Positions 1-8,375 of a stretch of 64,000 bases of DNA are shown here, piece by piece. The stretch is taken from assembly GCA_019414445.1 (NCBI GenBank), contig DXMA01000002.1, positions 62,001 to 126,000 of the forward strand. Reading direction: 5' to 3'. A model generated the notes under the pieces. It had not been told where the DNA came from. It saw nothing but the letters and a program-made list of their open reading frames with translations, and did not search any database. The stretch's first letter is position 1, and every line of letters begins with the position of its first letter. Source of the stretch: Collinsella sp. GTDB taxonomy: Bacteria; Actinomycetota; Coriobacteriia; Coriobacteriales; Coriobacteriaceae. Both the position numbers and the translations under genes were made by a program.

Positions 1-2483
1 ATGATGGGCGCCGACTGTCCGGTCACGGCGATGGAATCAAAGCTATCGGTGGCAAGGTACAGGCCCACGCTCATCAGCAGAACGGCGGGCTCGTAGCTCA
101 TGACCTGCAGCAACTCGCGGTCGGCACCGACCTGGGCAAACGGGCTTTGCGTCGAGGCGGACGCCAGCACCACAAAGATCGCGGCGAGCGTAACCATAAA
201 AGCGCACAGCAGCGTGTTGGAGCCCGACACAAAGATGCCGCCGCCCACGACGGTAAAGATGAGCGCGCACGCCATATAGGTATCGTCCATGGTGTTTACG
301 CTGGCAGGGGCCTTGCGCAGCAGCTTGGCAACGTCGTAGAAGGGCTGCAGCAGGCGCGGGCCCACGCGGCCCTGCATGCGAGCCGAAAGTTTGCGGTCGA
401 TGCCGTCGATCAAGCCGCCCGCAAGCGGCGCCAGCAAGGCAAACGCCACGGTGCCAATAAAGATGCCCACGACGCCCGAACCTTCGAAATACTTGCCGCG
501 CAGCACCGAGGGCGCGCTCATGGCAAGCCGCTCGGGCCCAATCCATGCGCAACACAGCAGCGCAAACAAGATAATGCTGCAGCATACGACGCTACCCGCG
601 GGGCCAATACGCTTCTCGCCAAGGGCGTCCTCCGAGTACCAATTGCGCTTTTCGGCCTTCACCTCGTGTCCCATCGAGCCGCGGAAATGGCGATATTTGT
701 CGGTTCCCACGCCCGAAAGGTACACGTTGACGTGCGGTTTGTTGCTCACGCGGAATGACGTCAGCAGCACCACGGCGATAAAAGCCACGATAACCACCAT
801 CAGATACATGGCGTCCTTGCCAATAACGTACGGCACGCGGCCAAACACCATGGCCAAGTAAGGCGACACCAGACCGCTCGAGATAACCGGAAACGCCACG
901 CAGCACAGAATCAGCAGCGCGGCGATGGTGTTGAGGGCCATCCATTCGGTCTTATGGACATTGACCTCAACGTTTTGAGCCGTGGGGTCGACGCCCGAAA
1001 GCTTGGCAAGCCACTTGCCCCAGAAGTAAAACGTCGCGGCCGAGCCAAAGGCAAGCACCATGATCATGAGTACGTTGCCGGTCTGGGCAAACGCCACCAG
1101 GGCGCCCCACTTGGACACGAGCATGCCAAACGGGGCCACGAACATGCCCATAATGCCCAGCATCATCAGACGCGTAAGGTGCGGCATGCGGCTGAACATG
1201 CCGTCCATGTCCTCGATATTGCGGCTGCCGATATGATGCTCGGCCGTGCCCACGCACAGGAACAGCAGCGACTTTGCCACCGTATGGAACAGGATCAGGA
1301 AGATCGCGGCCCACACGGCCTCGGGCGCGCCGACGCCCAGGCAGGCGCTGATAAGGCCCAAGTTGGAAATGGTGGAGTACGCGAGCACGCGTTTGGCGTT
1401 GCTCTGCGAGATGGCCATGAGGGCAGCGAGCAAAAACGTGATGGCACCCACGCTCGTGACCATAAAGCCAGTCACGGGATAGATGGCATAGAGCGGGCTC
1501 AGCTTGACCATCAGGAACACGCCGGCTTTGACCATGGTTGACGAGTGCAGCAGGGCGCTCGTGGGCGTGGGGGCAACCATGGCACCCAATAGCCAAGTGT
1601 GGAACGGCATCTGTGCGGCCTTGGTGAGTGCGGCGAGCGACAGCAGAACGACCGGCATCACCAGCAGCGCGGATTGCGCGGTTCCGGCGCCGGAAAGCTC
1701 GATCATGCCCGAGATGGTCAGCGGCATGCCGTTAACGTGCAGGTACATGAGTCCGGCCAAAAACGCGATGCCGCCCAGCATGTTGAGGATGATCTGGGTG
1801 AAGGCGTTTTTTATGGCCTCGGGCGTGCGCGTGTAGCCAATCATGAGGAACGAGCACACGGTGGTGATTTCCCAGCCACAGAACAGCCACTCAAGGTTGT
1901 CGCTTGTCACGATGACGAACATGGCCGAGAGGAACAGGAACATAAGCGCCAGGAACTGCGGGCGTCGGTCGGGCGCCGCCTGCCCGCGCAGCGCTGCCTC
2001 GTGCTCGTCGTGGGCCTGGAAGTCCTTCATGTAGCCCAGGGCGTACACGCAGATAAGGCTGCCGACAATACCGACGGCAAGCACCATGATCACACTCATG
2101 TAATCCAGGTAGAGCGGCGTGGCGGTGACAACCTCGGCCGCGGGCAACGTCATAGCAGCGAAGGCAACCGAACCCACCAGCTGCACCACGCCGAGCACCG
2201 TGGTGAGCGTGCTCTTATATTTACGCGCGTTGTACAGGATGACGGCGCACAGGATCACGTCGATGACGGAGCTGATGATCGAGAGCACATGCGAGGTGCC
2301 GGGGGCAACCTCAAAGCTCTGCGGACCCGTGCCAAAAAACATGACGGCGACTACAACTGTCACCGCCATAATAATGCCGGAGCCTATGAGCCCCGCCGCA
2401 TCGCGGGCGCGGTCACCGCGCGCGAGCAGCATGCCCAGCGCCGGTACCAGCGGAAACAGGGTAAGGAAATACAGTAGCGTCAT
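1..2483 (-). CDS. HyfB/NuoL-like and HyfC/NuoH-like fused membrane hydrogenase (or complex I-like) subunit, 3' end missing
   Basis: The frame reads without a stop from an ATG at 2483 (upstream GGGGGAG) to the window edge, at least 827 codons. Residues ~1-600 are a proton-antiporter subunit of the NuoL/HyfB/EchA type: many hydrophobic helices, the loop around HTWLLGAMVAPTPTSALLH and TMVKAGVFL, and a charged C-terminal loop followed by one more helix. From about residue 660 the same frame continues as a NuoH/HyfC/EchB-type subunit with KLSARMQGRVGPRLLQP and the quinone-site-like loop SPFAQVGADRELLQ. I checked every codon between 600 and 1000 for stops and found none. In E. coli hydrogenases 3 and 4 and in Ech these are two proteins, so this looks like a gene fusion. 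The remaining hydrogenase or complex genes would lie beyond base 1. The partner enzyme (Ech, formate hydrogenlyase or other) cannot be told from this part. Confidence 0.8.
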   Translation of the reverse strand, partial: MTLLYFLTLFPLVPALGMLLARGDRARDAAGLIGSGIIMAVTVVVAVMFFGTGPQSFEVAPGTSHVLSIISSVIDVILCAVILYNARKYKSTLTTVLGVVQLVGSVAFAAMTLPAAEVVTATPLYLDYMSVIMVLAVGIVGSLICVYALGYMKDFQAHDEHEAALRGQAAPDRRPQFLALMFLFLSAMFVIVTSDNLEWLFCGWEITTVCSFLMIGYTRTPEAIKNAFTQIILNMLGGIAFLAGLMYLHVNGMPLTISGMIELSGAGTAQSALLVMPVVLLSLAALTKAAQMPFHTWLLGAMVAPTPTSALLHSSTMVKAGVFLMVKLSPLYAIYPVTGFMVTSVGAITFLLAALMAISQSNAKRVLAYSTISNLGLISACLGVGAPEAVWAAIFLILFHTVAKSLLFLCVGTAEHHIGSRNIEDMDGMFSRMPHLTRLMMLGIMGMFVAPFGMLVSKWGALVAFAQTGNVLMIMVLAFGSAATFYFWGKWLAKLSGVDPTAQNVEVNVHKTEWMALNTIAALLILCCVAFPVISSGLVSPYLAMVFGRVPYVIGKDAMYLMVVIVAFIAVVLLTSFRVSNKPHVNVYLSGVGTDKYRHFRGSMGHEVKAEKRNWYSEDALGEKRIGPAGSVVCCSIILFALLCCAWIGPERLAMSAPSVLRGKYFEGSGVVGIFIGTVAFALLAPLAGGLIDGIDRKLSARMQGRVGPRLLQPFYDVAKLLRKAPASVNTMDDTYMACALIFTVVGGGIFVSGSNTLLCAFMVTLAAIFVVLASASTQSPFAQVGADRELLQVMSYEPAVLLMSVGLYLATDSFDSIAVTGQSAPI

Positions 2484-2663
2484 ACCATCACTCCCCCATG
2501 CTAAAACGCTGCAATTGTTTAACGTTATAGCTCAATTGAGGAGTAGCGGCGGCGGGTTTTCGGTCAACTGGGGAGTTTTAGGCGTACGGGGTAAGGGCAC
2601 GCCCGCATTGGAGCAGAGGGGCGGCAAGAAAAATGCGCCCCTGTGGGTGCACCATCCCGTTTG

Positions 2664-3059
2664 CTATTCCGCCTTTTTAACGCGCGGCTTGCGACCGCGC
2701 GGCTTATCGACCAGTGCGGACTCACCGCTCTCGCGGTACTGACGGCACCAAGCCTTGACCGAAGACTCGCTAGGAATCTTGTGCTTGATCATGGCCTCGC
2801 GAACCGTTAAGCCGTTTTCCAAGCGGTCCTTGACCACGGCGAGCTTAACTTCGTACGAATAGGTGTGATGATGCGAACCGGCGTTGAGAACGGCGTCGGC
2901 ACCGCCCACGGCATATGCGCGGGCCCACTGACGAGCCGTGGCCTGGGGAATGCCGAGCTCCGCGGCGAGGGCGCGATGACCGACCCCCTCTTGGAGGACC
3001 TCGACGGCGCGCTGCCTAACCTCGGGCGCATGCGTGCGAGTCCTTGTTGCTTCCGACAT
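2664..3059 (-). CDS. Helix-turn-helix protein, orphan IS3 OrfA-like
   Basis: 131 residues with two successive helix-turn-helix units: VRQRAVEVLQEG...RALAAELGIPQATARQWAR (residues ~12-50) and YEVKLAVVKDRLENGLTVREAMIKH...SVKAWCRQYRESG (~70-115), ending in a basic tail RGRKPRVKKAE. This tandem HTH arrangement is typical of the DNA-binding subunit (OrfA) of IS3-family transposases and of domesticated relatives. No DDE catalytic OrfB follows in either frame, and no terminal inverted repeats are evident, so it is either a remnant or a stand-alone regulator. I used the ATG at 3059; a GTG three codons upstream is also possible. Confidence 0.7.
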   Translation of the reverse strand: MSEATRTRTHAPEVRQRAVEVLQEGVGHRALAAELGIPQATARQWARAYAVGGADAVLNAGSHHHTYSYEVKLAVVKDRLENGLTVREAMIKHKIPSESSVKAWCRQYRESGESALVDKPRGRKPRVKKAE

Positions 3060-3109
3060 ACCTGCCACTTCTTAGCCTTAACCGTTAATCTGCTTTTTTA
3101 CGTGCATGT

Positions 3110-3138
3110 TAGATAGTAGCATTTTACTGTTTGCTCAA
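3110..3138 (-). promoter_or_regulatory. Candidate sigma70 promoter for the HTH gene
   Basis: On the minus strand TTGAGC (3133-3138) and TATCTA (3110-3115) are separated by exactly 17 nt and lie about 50 nt upstream of the HTH start. The match is moderate and was found by eye. Confidence 0.4.
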
Positions 3139-3393
3139 AGCAGTTAATTAAAATAGACGCGGCGTTATCTGGGCATTTGGCACCAATTTACGACATTTCT
3201 TTATCGATTATTTACGCTGGTAGCTGACTCGCAGCCAATCGTCATTCGCCTGTCAACAAAATTGACACCTCTTTATGTCCTTTGGCATAGAGGATATAGT
3301 TATTAACCCCTCCCCCAATAATTTTGAGTAATCGGCAAGGCAGTAGACGTCCTTACTCCTCATGATTACCGCGCATTGCCATCCACCGAAGCA
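3139..3393. other. AT-rich intergenic segment without a gene
   Basis: Between the HTH promoter and the terminator of the next gene. It is more AT-rich than its surroundings and holds an imperfect hairpin (CCTCTTTATG at 3268-3277 with CATAGAGG at 3286-3293). A short minus-strand frame at 3253-3435 runs into the terminator stem and is not credible. Confidence 0.5.
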
Positions 3394-3433
3394 AAACAAA
3401 AAGGGCGGGGCCTGCTGCGCTTGCAGGCCCCGC
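3394..3433 (-). terminator. Rho-independent terminator of the OYE-type reductase gene
   Basis: Perfect 11-bp stem GCGGGGCCTGC (3405-3415) with its complement at 3423-3433 and a 7-nt loop, followed on the minus strand by CCCTTTTTGTTTTG. It lies 75 bp past the stop codon at 3509. Confidence 0.85.
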
Positions 3434-3508
3434 ACCGGTTGACACCCGACGGGACACAGCCGGGCGAGGCGGATCCGTGCTACCGCCCCGCCTGGCCGCG
3501 ATGTTCAA

Positions 3509-5539
3509 CTACAGCTCGTTGGCCGCGTGATACGCCGTGCGAATGGCGCTCGCAATGTCGGCGGTGCGCTCGCCCGAGCAGTCGCCCACGCAGGTCACGG
3601 GCACCGTCACGCCATCCAGGTCAAACGCGTTGGCCTTGGAGCCCACGGCCATCACCACGTAATCGCAGGCGATCTTCACCGGCTCCTCGGGGCCGTCCTC
3701 GGTGGTGTGCACGGCCTCCACGCCCTCGTCGGTAACGGCGGTCAGGCGGGTCTTAACGTGCTGTTCCACGTTGTGGGCGGCGAAGTCGCTCATGATCAGC
3801 GGCAGAATGGTCTCGGACTCGCCCGCGGCAATCTTGTCGAGCATCTCGACGATCGCCATCTCGCAGCCGTGCTGCAGCAGGTACTCGGCAGTCTCGGTGC
3901 CCACCAGGCCACCGCCAATGACGGCGACGCGCCCGCTGAGCTCCACCTTGCCGGCCAGCACGTCCCAGCTCGAGACGACCTTGTCCGAGTCGGCACCCGG
4001 AACGGGGATGACCACGTCGTGTGCGCCCACGGCCACAATCGCGGCGTCGGCGGCGTTGAGATCCTCGGCCGTAGCGGCATGGTTGAGCTCGACCTTCACG
4101 CCCAGGCCGGGCAGAATCTTCTCGTAGTACTCGACCGAGCGCATGATCTCGTCCTTGCGCGGAGGCGCGGCTGCCAGCACAATCTGGCCGCCCAAGTGAT
4201 CGCTCGCCTCATAGACGGTCACGTCGTAGCCGCGCTTGGCCGCCACGCGCGCGGCCTCCAAGCCGGCAATACCGCCGCCCACCACGGCGACCTTCTTGTC
4301 GCCCTCGCCCGGCTTGATGGCGATGGTCGCCTCGTCGCCGTTCTCGGCATTGAGCACGCACGAGATGTACTTGCGGTTTTGAATCGCGTCGACGCAGCCC
4401 TTGTTGCAATTGAGGCACTCGCGAATGGGCTCACCCGTGGCGGCCTTCAGCGCAATGTCGGGGTCGCACATGAGCGAGCGGCCGTACGCGATGATATCGG
4501 CCGAACCGTCTTCCAGAATCTTCTCGCCGGCCTCGACCGAAACAACACGGCCGACAGTGGCCACCGGCACGGAGACCAGGGCCTTGACGCGCTCGGCCAC
4601 GGGCAGCGTCCAGTTGTAGGGCATGGCGCCCATGGGCGGAATGGTGTCGCCCATGTTGCCGGTATGGTTGGCCTGTGCAACCTGGATCATGTCGATGCCG
4701 GCGCCCTCGAGCAGCTTGGCAAACTCGCAGGCCTCATCGGGCTGCAGGCCGCCCTTGCCGCGCGGCGTGCCGTCGGGGTTCTCCATGATCACGGGGAGCT
4801 TGTACTCCACCATCAGCTGCGGCGCGGCTTCCTTAATGGCGGCGACAACCTCGAGCGCATAGCGAACGCGGTTCTCGAACGAGCCACCGTACTCGTCGGT
4901 GCGCTGGTTGAGGATGGCCGAGCACAGCGAACCCACCAGACGGTCGCCGTGAACCTCGATGGCGTCGATGCCGGCCTGCTGCGCGCGGGCGGCCGAGGCA
5001 GCGATGGCCTCCTTGATCTGGGTGAGCTGCTCTACGCTCGCCTCGTTCACAAAGTGCTGCATGTCGTGGTGCAGCTTGGCGTAGGCCTGCTTGCGGATCT
5101 CGTTGGACTCGGCCATCTTGGCGGCAAAGGTCTCCTCGTCGCCGGCGGCCTTGGCCTCCTGCGCAGCCTTGGCGGCGGCCATGGAACCCATGACCATGCG
5201 GCCGACGCCGGGCACGTCGTACTCGGGGTGGAACAGCTGCAGCGCGACCTTGGCGCCGTGCTTGTGAACGGCGTCGGCCAGCGCCTTAAACGTGGGGATC
5301 TGGGCGTCGGTCGCTAACTTGGGCGTGGGGCTTGCGGTCATAACAGGAGCAACGTCGCCGATGACGATGTAGCTCACGCCGCCACGGGCCAGGCGCTCGT
5401 AAAAAGCCAGGCTGCGCTCGCCAATGGAACCGTCGCGCTCCTCGTAGCCGGTGGTCAGCGGCGGGAACATAATGCGGTTTTTAAGCTCAAGGGGGCCAAC
5501 CGTAATGGGCTGGAGCAGTTTGGATGCGGGTGCGGTCAT
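3509..5539 (-). CDS. Old yellow enzyme-type FMN/4Fe-4S/FAD oxidoreductase (2-enoate / 2,4-dienoyl-CoA reductase family)
   Basis: 676 residues. Residues ~1-340 form the FMN TIM barrel of the NADH:flavin oxidoreductase family (LKNRIMFPPLTTGY at the start, DAIEVHGDRLVGS and the QRTDEYGGSFENR strand). A cysteine cluster CLNCNKGC with a later Cys (~375-395) fits a 4Fe-4S site. Then come an FAD dinucleotide fold VAVVGGGIAGLEAA (~415) and an NAD(P) fold VAVIGGGLVGTETAEY (~535). This order is that of 2,4-dienoyl-CoA reductase, 2-enoate reductase and BaiCD/BaiH, enzymes that reduce C=C bonds of enoates and steroids. Substrate cannot be told here. Start: GAGAGG is 7 nt from the ATG at 5539; the ATG at 5545 is too close to it. 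Confidence 0.9.
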   Translation of the reverse strand: MTAPASKLLQPITVGPLELKNRIMFPPLTTGYEERDGSIGERSLAFYERLARGGVSYIVIGDVAPVMTASPTPKLATDAQIPTFKALADAVHKHGAKVALQLFHPEYDVPGVGRMVMGSMAAAKAAQEAKAAGDEETFAAKMAESNEIRKQAYAKLHHDMQHFVNEASVEQLTQIKEAIAASAARAQQAGIDAIEVHGDRLVGSLCSAILNQRTDEYGGSFENRVRYALEVVAAIKEAAPQLMVEYKLPVIMENPDGTPRGKGGLQPDEACEFAKLLEGAGIDMIQVAQANHTGNMGDTIPPMGAMPYNWTLPVAERVKALVSVPVATVGRVVSVEAGEKILEDGSADIIAYGRSLMCDPDIALKAATGEPIRECLNCNKGCVDAIQNRKYISCVLNAENGDEATIAIKPGEGDKKVAVVGGGIAGLEAARVAAKRGYDVTVYEASDHLGGQIVLAAAPPRKDEIMRSVEYYEKILPGLGVKVELNHAATAEDLNAADAAIVAVGAHDVVIPVPGADSDKVVSSWDVLAGKVELSGRVAVIGGGLVGTETAEYLLQHGCEMAIVEMLDKIAAGESETILPLIMSDFAAHNVEQHVKTRLTAVTDEGVEAVHTTEDGPEEPVKIACDYVVMAVGSKANAFDLDGVTVPVTCVGDCSGERTADIASAIRTAYHAANEL

Positions 5540-5680
5540 GGACATTCCTCTCTTGTAGGCGCGGCGGCGATGTTGCCGCGTAGTTGTTTAGAGGATATGG
5601 CATGGGGGCACAGTGGCGCAACGGAAATCGGCAGACAGCAGGTAGCGGCAGGTGGATGGGGCGGGGCGGCCCGTCGGTTT

Positions 5681-5978
5681 GTCTCAATCCGTAACAGTTA
5701 GGCCCACTTTTGGCCTCCACCTGTTACAGATCGAGACAAACCAACCCGGCCCGCTAGAACATCTAAATCTGTAACAGCTACTCGGCAAAATCCATCCCTC
5801 GTGTTACAGAATTAGATAAACGGGGGCCGGCCGCCGAAAAATCTCGTTCTGTAACATCTATCGGCCAAAAACGGCCCCACGTGTTACAGATCAAGACATT
5901 CCCCTCGGCCCATCCTCAACAATCTCAATCCGTAACATCTAGGCCCGCTTTTGACCCCTACCCGTTACAGATTGAGAT
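5681..5978. repeat. Dyad array A: four 57-bp inverted-repeat units at 80-81 bp spacing
   Basis: Units at 5681-5737, 5761-5817, 5841-5897 and 5922-5978. Each has 16-nt arms of the type ATCTCAATCTGTAACA and TGTTACAGATCGAGAT around a 25-nt core, and 23-24 nt linkers containing CCGGC or GGCCG. The arms face each other, unlike CRISPR repeats. Followed by a T-rich tail (TTTTGTTTGAGA) and GCCGAGG. Units 2-4 are nearly the same as units 1-3 of the array at 7802. Confidence 0.9.
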
Positions 5979-6025
5979 TTTGTTTGAGATTTGCCGAGGG
6001 ACTATATCCACGCGTCATCGAAGCC

Positions 6026-6091
6026 ACTGCGACAGAAGTGCGACATTACTGCGACAGAGGTGCGACATTACTGCGACAGAGGTGCGAAATA
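6026..6091. repeat. Three tandem 22-bp repeats
   Basis: ACTGCGACAGARGTGCGACA is the core of a 22-bp unit at 6026-6047, 6048-6069 and 6070-6091, ending 11 bp before the stop codon of the AlbA_2 gene. The copies differ by one or two bases. Confidence 0.9.
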
Positions 6092-6102
6092 GATCGACCA
6101 CC

Positions 6103-7545
6103 TTACCTTATCGTGTAGAACTGTTTTGGGTCGTTATGGGATGAGCCGTGCCATTCGAGCAGCCCGTCTTCCTCAATTAACTTACCAAGCACCCGGCTTG
6201 CTGTGCGGCGATTTCTCCCGATGTGCGCTGCAAGCTCCCTTGCTGTCACCCTTCCGTTCGCAAAGGCCAACCTGACGGCGGCGAGCTCATACTCCCCCAA
6301 TGAGGCGATCACCTCCGGTGATACCTTGTCCTCGAGAGCCTCGCTTCTCCTTACGGTTCTGGCAACGATATTGTTCTCAAGCGTTAGCTGAACCCTTGCC
6401 CCATCAGGTTCCGTGTAGACCGGATCATTGAGCAGAGAGTTTTGCATCTCGGTATAAATGCGCTTGACGCCCTCGTTTAGCTCCCGAACCCAACCAAATT
6501 CAACCAGCGTGCGCGCGATGCGTGGGTTGCGCGAGTAACGAGTGGTCCTCATGTTGTCGAGCGTCACGATATTGGGAAGCGCGCCTGGACTGATGATTTC
6601 CAAACGGTCGTCGAACATCGAGACCCGGATGTAGTCGCCGCGGAACGAGTAGTCGCGATGTGTCACCGCGTTGACCAAGCCCTCGAACCAGGCGAACTCA
6701 GGATACTCAGGCACGGTCTGGAATTTCCCGTCGGGCCCCAGGAACTGAAATTCGCGGAGCATGCTCGAGATGAGTTCGTAGGCGTCTTGGATCACCTTAG
6801 GCAGCGGCCCACAGAAGCTTCGTTCTTTCGTGATGTTAAGACGCTCGCCCGTCTCCATTTTGACGCCGTCGTAGCGCAGGACACGGACTCGCGCCTGTGG
6901 CATCATCGCGGACGGATCCAGCGCGAATAGCAGGGCTCCAGCAACGGTCAGCTTTCCGTCACGCATAAAACGACGACTTCTAAGGACCTGCTCGTCGGAA
7001 ACTTCGGTCCCAAGAATCCCTTTGTAGCGATCAAGCACTTCATGGTCCACGTCATCTAGGGAGGAATCCTCAACGAGCTCGTCCTCGAAGATTCTCTGCC
7101 CCTTATCGTACTCGAGGGCAAATACCTGTTCGCGGCTGAGCCTCACGCTCTTGTCGTCCTGCCGCAAGAAAACCTCGCCGTCGCTCACGCGAGCAACAGA
7201 GTGGTTGGTCGAGGCATCGATGTCCAAAACGAGAACGAAGTCCTCCTCGCCCGAAGAATTGACCACGGGGATTCGGTCTTTGCGGACAATAGGGGTTGGC
7301 GTGCAAGTCGTGAGCGCAGCGCGCTCGAATTTCTCAATGTCGCGCGCGCCGTTACGCTTGAAGCCCGTTACCTCACCATTATCCTCGATACCGATAACGA
7401 GCTTGCCTCCCGCCGAGTTGGCGAATGCACTAATATGCTTCGCAATCTCCTTGTCATCCTTGCGGGCGCTCTTTCGATCGAAGTACTGATTCTCCCTGAG
7501 AGTGGAAAATAGAATCACATCGTTTGTCGCGATGGGTTGCTGCAT
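6103..7545 (-). CDS. AlbA_2 (Schlafen-type) DNA-binding and ATPase-fold regulator
   Basis: 480 residues. The N-terminus (~15-140) is an AlbA_2/Schlafen domain: ENQYFDRKSARKDDKEIAK, HISAFANSAGGKLVIGIEDNGEVTG and a later SRE motif. The middle and C-terminal part (~270-400) resembles the GHKL-like ATPase segment of proteins often called putative ATP-dependent DNA helicase RecG C-terminal (ALVNAVTHRDYSF, DRLEIISPGALP, NPRIARTLVEFGWV, ELNEGVKRIYTEM). The last ~60 residues form a winged helix (ARELAAHIGRNRRTASRVLGKLIEEDGLL). Members act as transcription regulators or in mobile-element or defence contexts; the target is unknown. Start chosen at 7545 because AAGGAGG lies 5 nt upstream. The gene sits alone between two near-duplicate dyad arrays, which suggests a jointly moving or jointly regulated unit. 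Confidence 0.85.
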   Translation of the reverse strand: MQQPIATNDVILFSTLRENQYFDRKSARKDDKEIAKHISAFANSAGGKLVIGIEDNGEVTGFKRNGARDIEKFERAALTTCTPTPIVRKDRIPVVNSSGEEDFVLVLDIDASTNHSVARVSDGEVFLRQDDKSVRLSREQVFALEYDKGQRIFEDELVEDSSLDDVDHEVLDRYKGILGTEVSDEQVLRSRRFMRDGKLTVAGALLFALDPSAMMPQARVRVLRYDGVKMETGERLNITKERSFCGPLPKVIQDAYELISSMLREFQFLGPDGKFQTVPEYPEFAWFEGLVNAVTHRDYSFRGDYIRVSMFDDRLEIISPGALPNIVTLDNMRTTRYSRNPRIARTLVEFGWVRELNEGVKRIYTEMQNSLLNDPVYTEPDGARVQLTLENNIVARTVRRSEALEDKVSPEVIASLGEYELAAVRLAFANGRVTARELAAHIGRNRRTASRVLGKLIEEDGLLEWHGSSHNDPKQFYTIR

Positions 7546-7801
7546 TGCCGCCTCCTTACATGGCTCCATAAAGAAGTGTAAGTCAAAGGCATCGTATAGA
7601 CGGCCCCTACATAGCGGCCCCTTTATTGTTTTTAAGACGTCACTATTTCTAGTTAAGGATCGTTAAGGGTCGTCGCAGCTCCTTCCAATTGGAGTCTATC
7701 AATCGACAAGTCAATCCATCCGGCCCGCGATTATCGATAGCCCGTCCGCCTCACATAATAAAAAGAGTCAAGATTCACTCATAAAGGAGAGCAACAACAA
7801 A

Positions 7802-8099
7802 ATCTCAATCTGTAACAGCTACTCGGCAAAATCCGTCCCTCGTGTTACAGATTTAGACAAACGGGGGCCGGCTGCCGGAAAATCTCGTTCTGTAACATCT
7901 ATCGGCCAAAAACGGCCCCACGTGTTACAGATCAAGACATTCCCCTCGGCCCATCCTCAACAATCTAGATCTGTAACATCTAGACCCACTTTTGACCCCT
8001 ACCTGTTACAGATCGAGACAAACCAATCTAGCCTGCCGAAACATCTCGATCTGTAACACCTAGCCGCCCAAATCGGGTCTAGATGTTACAGATCGAGAT
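7802..8099. repeat. Dyad array B: four 57-bp inverted-repeat units
   Basis: Units at 7802-7858, 7882-7938, 7963-8019 and 8043-8099, again with GTAACA/TGTTAC arms, 25-nt cores and 80-81 bp period. The 218 bp at 7802-8019 are a direct near-copy of 5761-5978. The array ends with the same TTTTGTTTGAGA tail and a GCCGAG, 50 bp before the tRNA terminator. Confidence 0.9.
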
Positions 8100-8146
8100 T
8101 TTGTTTGAGAGGCCGAGAATTGGACCGAAAACACGGTCCCGGGATA

Positions 8147-8178
8147 AGAAAAAAGCTCGCCGGCTAGGCCGACGAGCT
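8147..8178 (-). terminator. Terminator, probably the original one of tRNA-fMet
   Basis: Stem AGCTCGCCGGC (8154-8164) with GCCGACGAGCT (8168-8178), one G-T pair, 3-nt loop, then TTTTTTCTT on the minus strand. It lies directly past the outer att copy, so before insertion of the element it would have followed the tRNA gene. Confidence 0.75.
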
Positions 8179-8186
8179 GCAAGTTC

Positions 8187-8225
8187 TTGGTCGCGGGGGC
8201 AGGATTTGAACCTACGACCTCCGGG
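8187..8225. repeat. Outer att copy (partial tRNA-fMet 3' end)
   Basis: 39 bp identical to 16779-16817, starting TTGGTCGCGGGGGCAGG. Beyond 8225 the match to the tRNA stops, so this is only the duplicated 3' part. Confidence 0.95.
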
Positions 8226-8311
8226 CACCCTTTTCAAATTCTAGTTTCCCGAGGTCACACGCTATATCATCCCAGCTCAAACCCTATTTTTCGACCAAAA
8301 CAGTGTCACTC

Positions 8312-8366
8312 GGTATCACGTAAAATCACGGAAAATCACGCTCATACATATTACCATACAGATTAC
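8312..8366. repeat. Candidate integrase arm sites at the integrase end
   Basis: Three short direct repeats of TCACGNAAAA type (8314-8340) run into a 28-bp sequence (8339-8366, core CATACATATTACCATACAG) that recurs exactly and in the same direction at 16684-16711 near the other end. Position just inside both att copies fits arm-type binding sites of a tyrosine integrase; this role is inferred. Confidence 0.6.
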
Positions 8367-8375
8367 CTCGAACCC

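Noticed and set aside
2664..3059. Complete IS3 insertion sequence
   Set aside because: No OrfB transposase and no terminal inverted repeats are seen next to the HTH gene.
3253..3435. Small minus-strand frame before the OYE gene terminator
   Set aside because: Its start lies inside the terminator stem, with no ribosome site.
3527..5317. Long plus-strand frame opposite the OYE-type reductase
   Set aside because: His/Gly/Leu/Arg-rich composition of an antisense shadow in GC-rich DNA; no ribosome site, while the minus-strand protein has clear family motifs.
5681..8099. CRISPR array
   Set aside because: Units are regularly spaced, but the conserved parts are inverted arms facing each other, the linkers are also partly conserved, cores of arrays A and B are duplicated, and there are no cas genes.
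8187..8225. A second tRNA gene
   Set aside because: Only the 3' half of tRNA-fMet is present; the match ends in the anticodon stem and no 5' half follows.
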